A stretch of DNA of 64,000 bases from Sambucus nigra (Eukaryota; Streptophyta; Magnoliopsida; Dipsacales; Adoxaceae): contig OX422211.1 in the NCBI GenBank assembly GCA_949130495.1, positions 537,666,872 to 537,730,871 of the forward strand, given 5' to 3'. Below are positions 21,600 through 32,110 of the stretch, piece after piece. A model generated the notes under the pieces. That model was not told the DNA's origin and made no database searches. It saw only the letters and a list, made by a program, of their open reading frames with translations. How positions within the stretch are numbered: the first letter of the stretch is position 1; each line of letters opens with the position of its first letter. Both the position numbers and the translations under genes were made by a program.

Positions 21600-21864
21600 G
21601 TGACCTACGCCACCTTGCTTCGAAGTACTTCCCTCTAAGGTACAAATCTGCAAAATCTCTACTTATATTCCTAATTCATGCTTCCATAATCCTGCTCCAC
21701 CATCTACTGAATTGAGTTGTGTTATTTCTGTTTATAGCATAAAAAAATTATTGAGTTATCGTTACGCAATCAACTGTTGAATTGAGTTATCGTTATGCAA
21801 TCAACTAGGAAAACCAGTTATTTATTTATCATTATTGAGCTAGAAGCGCGGGAAGCGCGGGCAA
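21600..21864. other. Downstream region with 27-bp direct repeat
   Basis: GAATTGAGTTATCGTTA(C/T)GCAATCAACT-type units recur near 21752 and 21779. There is a short GAAGCGCGGGAAGCGCGGG duplication at 21844-21862. No gene was seen. This may be the outer element's 3' untranslated or subterminal region. Confidence 0.55.
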
Positions 21865-21951
21865 GCTATTATATATAACAGTTGTTATATATAACAGAGC
21901 TGTTATATATAACAGCTTCTGTTATATATAACAGCAGCTATATATAACACC
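21865..21951. repeat. Five TGTTATATATAACA palindromes
   Basis: Perfect or near-perfect 14-bp palindromes TGTTATATATAACA occur around 21868, 21883, 21901, 21920 and 21937, spaced 15-19 bp. Flanking GAGC and GCTTC bases extend some of them. The clustering resembles binding-site arrays in transposon subterminal regions, but the motif is unlike the GGCAC/GTGCC motif of the mapped ends. Confidence 0.75.
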
Positions 21952-22315
21952 ACTTGAATAAACCCGCGATGATGAGTCCGCATAATCTGAAATCTAAAGG
22001 ATCCCACCAAAGGAGAAAGATCCGAATTCTTCTAATTATGACGCGCCACCGCGTGTTTATCAAACTTAGAAAACCACTTAGAATTACATGAAATTCTGTC
22101 TGCATATGGCGCACTGTTTCTATGATTTGGAGCTAAAAGAAATTGAAATATACATTAATTCATGGTGTACTTATCCATAGTGCACACCCGTGAACATTTT
22201 AAAACATGTAGCCATCACTCACACGGTCAGATGGAAACTGTACTGCAGTCTACGACGATCAGAAAATATGACTTAACAGCCCAACAAAAGAAACGCAGTA
22301 CACAGTTGTGACGAG
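21952..22315. other. Unassigned sequence with a short direct duplication
   Basis: No gene was recognised. AAAGAAACGCAGTACACAGT occurs at about 22287 and again at about 22318 (period about 32 bp), the second copy covering the end of the minus-strand ORF. On the minus strand this could be 3' sequence of the adjoining coiled-coil fragment. Confidence 0.5.
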
Positions 22316-22652
22316 TTAAAGAAACGCAGTACACAGTTCGAGATGACTTTTCTCCTCTGTCAAATGATCCAATTCCTCCTTTGCCTTTATAAATTGAATA
22401 ATTGTAGCCTCTAATTTCAGCTTCTTTTCCCTTTCATCATGCAACCTTGATTTTAACGCGGACACGTCATTCTCCAAGAACCTTTGTTCTTCTCTTAATT
22501 TTTCCATAACATTATGCAAACTATCCCTGTTTGATTGCAGATATGTAAAAATAAGAAGAAAAAAAAAATGAGAATCCATGTTCTCACCACAGGATTACTA
22601 GCTCCGCGATCTTGCAAGATGTTTTCATCATCAGAAACTTCAAAAAATATAT
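22316..22652 (-). pseudogene. Two-exon coiled-coil gene fragment, cut by satellite
   Basis: Minus strand. A 65-nt exon at 22652-22588 (acceptor TTATCATCAG, donor TGTG|GTGAGA) joins in phase across a 61-nt intron to an exon from 22526 to a stop at 22316. The joined frame reads through DSLHNVMEKLREEQ and SALKSRLHDEREKK to KAKEELDHLTEEKSHLE, with heptad-like Leu/Val spacing and many Glu/Lys residues, so a coiled coil is likely. The family is not recognised. Its upstream part is missing because satellite begins at 22677. The last residues overlap a short tandem duplication, so the present stop may be secondary. It could be captured cargo of the outer element or unrelated host DNA. The 61-nt intron is short for plants. 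Confidence 0.45.
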
Positions 22653-23033
22653 CTGATGATAACAGGAGGAAAACTATCACACTTAGTTAAAATCACACTT
22701 AGTTAAAAATATGCCGTCAAATGGTGAATACCCAAACCACCCCCCAAACGACCCCGTAGGAGGCACGAACACCTCGCACGGGACCAGTGTAACTTGTAGG
22801 AACTGACCGCGTAGTCCCGGGTCTCCCGGTTTGTGAATATGAAGATAATTTCCAAAAATCAGCACTTAAACTTAAAAACAAACCGTTAAAGGGTGAAAAC
22901 CCAAACCACCCCCCAAACGACCCCGTAGGGGGGACGAACACCTCGCACGGGACCAATGTAACTTGTAGGAACTGATCGCGTAGTCACGGGTCTCCCGGTT
23001 TGTGAATATGACGATAATTTGCAAAAATCACAC

Positions 23034-26000
23034 TTACTTAAAAACAAGCCGTCGAAGGGTGAAAACCCAAACCACACCCCAAACAACCCCGTAGGGGGCA
23101 CGAACACCTCGCACGGGACCAATGTAACTTGTAGGAACTGACCGCGTAGTCCCGGGTCTCCCGGTTTGTGAATATGACGATAGTTTGCAAAAATCAGCAC
23201 TTAAACTTAAAAACAAGCCGTTAAAGGGTGAAAACCCAAACAACCCCCCAAACGACCCCGTAGGGGGCACGAACACCTCGCACGGGACCAATGTAACTTG
23301 TAAGTACTGACCGCGTAGTCCCGGGTCTCCCGGTTTGTGAATATGACGATAATTTGCAAAAATCATCACTTAAACTTAAAAACAAGCCGTTAAAGGGTGA
23401 AAACCCAAACCACACCCCAAACGACCCCGTAGAGGGCACGAACATCTCGCACGGGACCAATGTAACTTGTAGGAACTGACCGCGTAGTCCCGGGTCTCCC
23501 GGTTTGTGAATATGACGATAATTTGTAAAAATCACACTTAGTTAAAAATAAGCCGTTGAAGGGTGAAAACCCAAACCACCCCCCAAACGACTCCGTAGGG
23601 GGCACGAACACCTAGCACGGGACCACTGTAACTTGTAGGAACTGACCGCGTAGTCCCGGGTCTCCCGGTTTGTGAATATGACGATAATTTGCAAAAATCA
23701 ACACTTAAACTTAAAAACAAGCCGTTAAAGGGTGAAATCCCAAACCACCCCCCAAACGACCCCGAAGGGGGCACGAACACCTCGCACGGGACCAATGTAA
23801 CTTGTAGGAACTGACCGCGTAGTCCCGGGTCTCCCGGTTTGTGAATATGACGATAATTTGCAAAAATCAGCACTTAAACTTAAAAACAAGCCGTCCAAGG
23901 GTGAAAACCCAAACCACCCACGAAACGACCCCGTAGGGGGCACGAACACCTCGCATGGGACCAATGTAACTTGTAGGAACTGACTGCGTAGTCCCGGGTC
24001 TCCCGGTTTGTGAATATGACGATAATTTACAAAAATCACACTTACTTAAAAACAAGCCGTCGAAGGGTTAAAAACCAAACCACCCCCCAAACGACCCCGT
24101 AGGGGGCACGAACACCTCGCACGGGACCAATGTAACTTGTAGGAACTGACCGCGTAGTCCCGGGTCTCCCGGTTTGTGAATATGACGATAATTTGCAAAA
24201 ATCAGCACTTAAACTTAAAAACAAGCCGTTAAATGGTGAAAACCCAAAACACCCCCCAAACGACACCGTAGGGGGCACGAACACCTCGCACGGGACCAAT
24301 GTAACTTGTAAGAACTGACCGCGTAGTCCCGGGTCTCCCGGTTTGTGAATATGACGATAATTTGCAAAAATCACACTTAGTTAAAAACAAGCCGTCGAAG
24401 GGTGAAAACCCAAACCACCCCCCAAACGACCCCGTAGGGGGCACGAACAACTCGCACGGGACCAATGTAACTTGTAGGAACTGACCGCGTAGTACCGGGT
24501 CTCCCGGTTTGTGAATATGACGATAATTTGCAAAAATCACACTTAGTTAAAAACAAGCCGTTAAAGGGTGAAAACCCAAACCACACCCCAAACGACCCCG
24601 TAGGGGGCACGAACACCTCGCACGGGACCAATGTAACTTGTAGGAACTGACCGCGTAGTCCCGGGTCTCCCGGTTTGTGAATATGACGATAATTTGCAAA
24701 AATCACACTTAGTTAAAAACAAGCCGTCGAAGGGTGAAAACCCAAACCACCCCCCAAACGACTCCGTAGGGGGCACGGACACCTCGCACGGGACTAATGT
24801 AACTTGTACGAACTGACCGCGTAGTCCCGGGCATCCCGATTTGTGAATATGACGATAATTTGTAAAAATCAGCACTTAGACTTAAAAACAAGCCGTTATA
24901 GGGTGAAAACCCAAACCACCCCCCAAACGACCCCGTAGGGGGCACGAACACCTCGCACGGGACCAATGTAACTTGTAGGAACTGACCTTGTAGTCCCGGG
25001 TCTCCCGATTTCTGAATATGACGATAATTTGCAAAAATCAGCACTTAAACTTAAAAACAAGCCGTCGAAGGGTGAAAACCCAAACCACCCCCAAACGACC
25101 CCGTAGGGGGCACGAACACCTCGCACGGGACTAATGTAACTTGTAGGAACTGACCGCGTAGTCCCGGGTCTCCCGGTTTGTGAATATGACGATAATTTGC
25201 AAAAATCAGCACTTAAACTTAAAAATAAGCCGTTAAAGGGTGAAAACCCAAACCACACCCCAAACGACCCCGTAGGGGGGACGAACCACTCGCACGGGAC
25301 CAATGTAACTTGTAGGAACTGACCGCGTAGTCCCGGGTCTCCCGGTTTGTGAATATGACGATAATTTGCAAAAATCACACTTAGTTAAAAACAAGCCGTC
25401 GAAGGGTGAAAACCCAAACCACCCCCCAAACGACCCCGTAGGGGGCACGAACACCTCGCACGGGACCAATGTAACTTGTAGGAACTGACCGCGTAGTCCC
25501 GGGTCTCCCGGTTTGTGAATATGACGATAATTTGCAAAAATCACACTTAGTTAAAAACAAGCCGTTAAAGGGTGAAAACCCAAACCACACCCCAAACGAC
25601 CCCGTAGGGGGCACGAACACCTCGCACGGGACCAATGTAACTTGTAGGAACTGACCGCGTAGTCCCGGGTCTCCCGGTTTGTGAATATGACGATAATTTG
25701 CAAAAATCACACTTAGTTAAAAACAAGCCGTCGAAGGGTGAAAACCCAAACCACCCCCCAAACGACTCCGTAGGGGGCACGGACACCTCGCACGGGACTA
25801 ATGTAACTTGTACGAACTGACCGCGTAGTCCCGGGCATCCCGATTTGTGAATATGACGATAATTTGTAAAAATCAGCACTTAGACTTAAAAACAAGCCGT
25901 TATAGGGTGAAAACCCAAACCACCCCCCAAACGACCCCGTAGGGGGCACGAACACCTCGCACGGGACCAATGTAACTTGTAGGAACTGACCTTGTAGTCC

Positions 26001-28900
26001 CGGGTCTCCCGGTTTCTGAATATGACGATAATTTGCAAAAATCAGCACTTAAACTTAAAAACAAGCCGTCGAAGGGTGAAAACCCAAACCACCCCCCAAA
26101 CGACCCCGTAGGGGGCACGAACACCTCGCACGGGACTAATGTAACTTGTAGGAACTGACCGCGTAGTCCCGGGTCTCCCGGTTTGTGAATATGACGATAA
26201 TTTGCAAAAATCAGCACTTAAACTTAAAAATAAGCCGTTAAAGGGTGAAAACCCAAACCACACCCCAAACGACCCCGTAGGGGGGACGAACCACTCGCAC
26301 GGGACCAATGTAACTTGTAGGAACTGACCGCGTAGTCCCGGGTCTCCCGGTTTGTGAATATGACGATAATTTTCGAAAATCACACTTAGTTAATAACAAG
26401 CCGTCGATTGGTGAAAACCCAAACCACCCCCCAAACGACCCCGTAGGGGGCACGAACACCTCGCACGGGACCAATGTAACTTGTAGGAACTGACCGCGTA
26501 GTCCCGGGTCTCCCGGTTTGTGAATATGATGATAATTTGCAAAAATCAGCACTTAAACTTAAAAACAAGCCGTTAAAGGGTGAAAACCCAAACCACACCC
26601 CAAACGACCCCGTAGGGGGCACGAACATCTCGCACGGGACCAATGTAACTTCTAGGAACTGACCGCGTAGTCCCGGGTCTCCCGGTTAGTGAATATGACG
26701 ATAATTTGTAAAAATCACACTTAGTTAAAAACACGCCGTTGAAGGGTGAAAAACCAAACCACCCCCCAAACGACTCCGTAGGGGGCACAAACACCTCGCA
26801 CGGGACCACTGTAACTTGTAGGAACTGACCGCGTAGTCCCGGATCTCCCGGTTTGTGAATATGACGATAATTTGCAAAAATCAGCACTTAAACTTAAAAA
26901 CAAGCCGTCGAAGGGTGAAAACCCAAACCACCCCCAAACGAACCCGTAGGGGGCACGAACACCTCGCATGGGGCCAATGTAACTTGTAGGAACTGACCGC
27001 GTAGTCCCGGGTCTCCCGGTTTGTGAATATGACGATAATTTGCAAAAATCAGCACTTAAACTTAAAAACAAGCCGTCCAAGGGTGAAAACCCAAACCACC
27101 CCCCAAACGACCCCGTAGGGGGCACGAACACCTCGCACGGGACCAATGTAACTTGTAGGAACTGACCGCGTAGTCCCGGGTCTCCCAGTTTGTGAATATG
27201 AAGATAATTTGCAAAAATCACACTTACTTAAAAACAAGCCGTCGAAGCGTTAAAAACCAAACCACCCCCCAAACGACCCCGTAGGGGGCACGAACACCTC
27301 GCACGGGACCAATGTAACTTGTAGGAACTGACCGCGTAGTCCCGGGTCTCCCGGTTTGTGAATATGACGATAATTTGCAAAAATCAGCACTTAAACTTAA
27401 AAACAAGCCGTTAAAGGGTGAAAACCCAAACCACACCCCAAACGACCCCGTAGGGGACACGAACACCTCGCACGGGACCAATGTAACTTATAGGAAACTG
27501 ACCGCGTAGTCCCGGGTCTCCCGGTTTGTGAATATGACGATAATTTGCAAAAATCACACTTACTTAAAAACAAGCCGTCGAAGGGTGAAAACCCCAACCA
27601 CACCCCAAACAACCCCGTAGGGGGCACGAACACCTCGCACGGGACCAATGTAACTTGTAGGAACTGACCGCGTAGTCCCGGGTCTCCCGGTTTGTGAATA
27701 TGACGATAGTTTGCAAAAATCAGCACTTAAACTTAAAAACAAGCCGTTAAAGGGTGAAAACCCAAACAACCCCCCAAACGACCCCGTAGGGGGCACGAAC
27801 ACCTCGCACGGGACCAATGTAACTTGTAAGTACTGACCGCGTAGTCCCGGGTCTCCCGGTTTTTGAATATGACGATAATTTGCAAAAATCATCACTTAAA
27901 CTTAAAAACAAGCCGTTAAAGGGTGAAAACCCAAACCACACCCCAAACGACCCCGTAGAGGGCACGAACATCTCGCACGGGACCAATGTAACTTGTAGGA
28001 ACTGACCGCGTAGTCCCGGGTCTCCCGGTTTGTGAATATGACGATAATTTGTAAAAATCACACTTAGTTAAAAATAAGCCGTTGAAGGGTGAAAACCCAA
28101 ACCACCCCCCAAACGACTCCGTAGGGGGCACGAACACCTAGCACGGGACCACTGTAACTTGTAGGAACTGACCGCGTAGTCCCGGGTCTCCCGGTTTGTG
28201 AATATGACGATAATTTGCAAAAATCAACACTTAAACTTAAAAACAAGCCGTTAAAGGGTGAAATCCCAAACCACCCCCCAAACGACCCCGAAGGGGGCAC
28301 GAACACCTCGCACGGGACCAATGTAACTTGTAGGAACTGACCGCGTAGTCCCGGGTCTCCCGGTTTGTGAATATGACGATAATTTGCAAAAATCAGCACT
28401 TAAACTTAAAAACAAGCCGTCCAAGGGTGAAAACCCAAACCACCCACCAAACGACCCCGTAGGGGGCACGAACACCTCGCATGGGACCAATGTAACTTGT
28501 AGGAACTGACTGCGTAGTCCCGGGTCTCCCGGTTTGTGAATATGACGATAATTTACAAAAATCACACTTACTTAAAAACAAGCCGTCGAAGGGTTAAAAA
28601 CCAAACCACCCCCCAAACGACCCCGTAGGGGGCACGAACACCTCGCACGGGACCAATGTAACTTGTAGGAACTGACCGCGTAGTCCCGGGTCTCCCGGTT
28701 TGTGAATATGACGATAATTTGCAAAAATTAGCACTTAAACTTAAAAACAAGCCGTTAAATGGTGAAAACCCAAACCACCCCCCAAACGACAACGTAGGGG
28801 GCACGAACACCTCGCACGGGACCAATGTAACTTGTAAGAACTGACCGCGTAGTCCCGGGTCTCCCGGTTTGTGAATATGACGATAATTTGCAAAAATCAG
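23034..28900 (-). repeat. Block duplicated at 4,526-bp offset
   Basis: About 23034-24300 matches 27560-28826 monomer for monomer, including the marker variants CTTGTAAGTACTGACC, GTAGAGGGCACGAACATC and ACACCTAGCACGGGACCACT. Related blocks recur near 30.4-31.6, 33.9-35.1 and 42.6-43.5 kb. Confidence 0.75.
24375..26383 (-). repeat. 6-mer (1,004-bp) tandem duplication
   Basis: 24375-25378 and 25379-26383 carry the same ordered monomer variants, including the GGGCATCCCGATTT variant and the GACCTTGTAGTC variant. They differ at a few sites, such as CCCGATTTCTG versus CCCGGTTTCTG, and by one C near 25085. Confidence 0.85.
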
Positions 28901-30600
28901 CACTTAAACTTAAAAACAAGCCGTTAAAGGGTGAAAACCCAAACCACCCCCCAAACGACCCCGTAGGGGGCACGAACACCTCGCACGGGACCAATGTAAC
29001 TTGTAGGAACTGACCGCGTAGTCCCGGGTCTCCCGGTTTGTGAATATGACGATAATTTGCAAAAATCACACTTAGTTAAAAACAAGCCGTTAAAGGGTGA
29101 AAACCCAAACCACACCCCAAACGACCCCGTAGGGGGCACGAACACCTCGCACGGGACCAATGTAACTTGTAGGAACTGACCGCGTAGTCCCGGGTCTCCC
29201 GGTTTGTGAATATGACGATAATTTGCAAAAATCACACTTAGTTAAAAACAAGCCGTCGAAGGGTGAAAACCCAAACCACCCCCCAAACGACTCCGTAGGG
29301 GGCACGCACAACTCGCACGGGACTAATGTAACTTGTAGGAACTGACCGCGTAGTCCCGGGTCTCCCGGTTTGTGAATATGACGATAATTTGCAAAAATCA
29401 GCACTTAAACTTAAAAACAAGCCGTTAAAGGGTGAAAACCCAAACCACACCCCAAACGACCCCGTAGGGGACACGAACACCTCGCACGGGACCAATGTAA
29501 CTTATAGGAAACTGACCGCGTAGTCCCGGGTCTCCCGGTTTGTGAATATGACGATAATTTGCAAAAATCACACTTACTTAAAAACAAGCCGTCGAAGGGT
29601 GAAAACCCCAACCACACCCCAAACAACCCCGTAGGGGGCACGAACACCTCGCACGGGACCAATGTAACTTGTAGGAACTGACCGCGTAGTCCCGGGTCTC
29701 CCGGTTTGTGAATATGACGATAGTTTGCAAAAATCAGCACTTAAACTTAAAAACAAGCCGTTAAAGGGTGAAAACCCAAACAACCCCCCAAACGACCCCG
29801 TAGGGGGCACGAACACCTCGCACGGGACCAATGTAACTTGTAAGTACTGACCGCGTAGTCCCGGGTCTCCCGGTTTGTGAATATGACGATAATTTGCAAA
29901 AATCAGCACTTAAACTTAAAAACAAGCCGTCCAAGGGTGAAAACCCAAACCACCCCCCAAACGACCCCGTAGGGGGCACGAACACCTCGCACGGGACCAA
30001 TGTAACTTGTAGGAACTGACCGCGTAGTCCCGGGTCTCCCAGTTTGTGAATATGACGATAATTTGCAAAAATCACACTTACTTAAAAACAAGCCGTCGAA
30101 GCGTTAAAAACCAAACCACCCCCCAAACGACCCCGTAGGGGGCACGAACACCTCGCACGGGACCAATGTAACTTGTAGGAACTGACCGCGTAGTCCCGGG
30201 TCTCCCGGTTTGTGAATATGACGATAATTTGCAAAAATCAGCACTTAAACTTAAAAACAAGCCGTTAAAGGGTGAAAACCCAAACCACACCCCAAACGAC
30301 CCCGTAGGGGACACGAACACCTCGCACGGGACCAATGTAACTTATAGGAAACTGACCGCGTAGTCCCGGGTCTCCCGGTTTGTGAATATGACGATAATTT
30401 GCAAAAATCACACTTACTTAAAAACAAGCCGTCGAAGGGTGAAAACCCCAACCACACCCCCAAACAACCCCGTAGGGGGCACGAACACCTCGCACGGGAC
30501 CAATGTAACTTGTAGGAACTGACCGCGTAGTCCCGGGTCTCCCGGTTTGTGAATATGACGATAGTTTGCAAAAATCAGCACTTAACTTAAAAACAAGCCG
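27397..30600 (-). repeat. Monomer set with ATAGGAAACTGACC, repeated three times
   Basis: Monomers with a one-base expansion (TATAGGAAACTGACC) and the neighbouring ACCCCAACCACACCCC variant occur at about 27.40-27.73, 29.41-29.74 and 30.25-30.57 kb (offsets 2,014 and 840 bp, i.e. 12 and 5 monomers). Confidence 0.7.
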
Positions 30601-32110
30601 TTAAAGGGTGAAAACCCAAACAACCCCCCAAACGACCCCGTAGGGGGCACGAACACCTCGCACGGGACCAATGTAACTTGTAAGTACTGACCGCGTAGTC
30701 CCGGGTCTCCCGGTTTGTGAATATGACGATAATTTGCAAAAATCATCACTTAAACTTAAAAAACAAGCCGTTAAAGGGTGAAAACCCAAACCACACCCCA
30801 AACGGACCCCGTAGAGGGCACGAACATCTCGCACGGGACCAATGTAACTTGTAAGAACTGACCGCGTAGTCCCGGGTCTCCGGTTTGTGAATATGACGAT
30901 AATTTGTAAAAATCACACTTAGTTAAAAATAAGCCGTTGAAGGGTGAAAAACCCAAACCACCCCCCAAACGACTCCGTAGGGGGCACGAACACCTAGCAC
31001 GGGACCACTGTAACTTGTAGGAACTGACCGCGTAGTCCCGGGTCTCCCGGTTTGTGAATATGACGATAATTTGCAAAAATCAACACTTAAACTTAAAAAC
31101 AAGCCGTTAAAGGGTGAAATCCCAACCACCCCCCAAACGACCCCGAAGGGGCACGAACACCTCGCACGGGACCAATGTAACTTGTAGGAACTGACCGCGT
31201 AGTCCCGGTCTCCCGGTTTGTGAATATGACGATAATTTGCAAAAATCAGCACTTAAACTTAAAAACAAGCCGTCCAAGGGTGAAAACCCAAACCACCCAC
31301 CAAACGACCCCGTAGGGGGCACGAACACCTCGCATGGGACCAATGTAACTTGTAGGAACTGACTGCGTAGTCCCGGGTCTCCCGGTTTGTGAATATGACG
31401 ATAATTTACAAAAATCACACTTACTTAAAAACAAGCCGTCGAAGGGTTAAAAACCAAACCACCCCCCAAACGACCCCGTAGGGGCACGAACACCTCGCAC
31501 GGGACCAATGTAACTTGTAGGAACTGACCGCGTAGTCCCGGGTCTCCCGGTTTGTGAATATGACGATAATTTGCAAAAATTAGCACTTAAACTTAAAAAC
31601 AAGCGTTAAATGGTGAAAACCCAAACCACCCCCCAAACGACAACGTAGGGGGCACGAACACCTCGCACGGGACCAATGTAACTTGTAAGAACTGACCGCG
31701 TAGTCCGGGTCTCCCGGTTTGTGAATATGACGATAATTTGCAAAAATCAGCACTTAAACTTAAAAACAAGCCGTTAAAGGGTGAAAACCCAAACCACCCC
31801 CCAAACGACCCCGTAGGGGGCACGAACACCTCGCACGGGACCAATGTAACTTGTAGGAACTGACCGCGTAGTCCCGGGTCTCCCGGTTTGTGATTATGAC
31901 GATAATTTGCAAAAATCACACTTAGTTAAAAACAAGCCGTTAAAGGGTGAAAACCCAAACCACACCCCAAACGACCCCGTAGGGGGCACGAACACCTCGC
32001 ACGGGACCAATGTAACTTGTAGGAACTGACCGCGTAGTCCCGGGTCTCCCGGTTTGTGAATATGACGATAATTTGCAAAATCACACTTAGTTAAAACAAG
32101 CCGTCGAAGG
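30440..32110 (-). other. Satellite segment with dense single-base homopolymer indels
   Basis: At least a dozen one-base length changes in homopolymers occur here relative to sister monomers: an extra C near 30460, a lost A near 30584, an extra A near 30760, an extra G near 30804, lost bases near 30881, 31124, 31150, 31207, 31483, 31604, 31703, 32079 and 32093. Neighbouring kilobases show almost none. This pattern suggests consensus error rather than biology. Confidence 0.7.

Larger units (their letters stand above)
1439..21600 (+). mobile_element. Outer CACTA (En/Spm-type) transposon, right end not found
   Basis: The left terminus CACTACACCAAAAACAG begins at 1439, directly after satellite sequence, so the element inserted into the array. 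It carries the two genes expected of an autonomous CACTA element: a TNP2-like transposase (2761 to 19826) and a Transposase_24-like protein (20080-21573), both on the + strand. It is interrupted by a second CACTA element at 5003-18477. No inverted CACTA terminus is visible between 21573 and the start of the inverted satellite at 22677, so the stated end is only the end of recognisable element sequence. The expected 3-bp target duplication (ACT at 1436-1438) has no visible partner. The element looks dead, since both genes carry stop codons. Confidence 0.85.

Noticed and set aside
21964..21995. Hammerhead ribozyme core (UGAUGAG...GAAA) or C/D snoRNA C box (AUGAUGA) with CUGA
   Set aside because: The essential C before UGAUGA is an A and there is no stem II pairing. 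As a snoRNA, the only CUGA is about 20 nt away and no terminal stem was seen.
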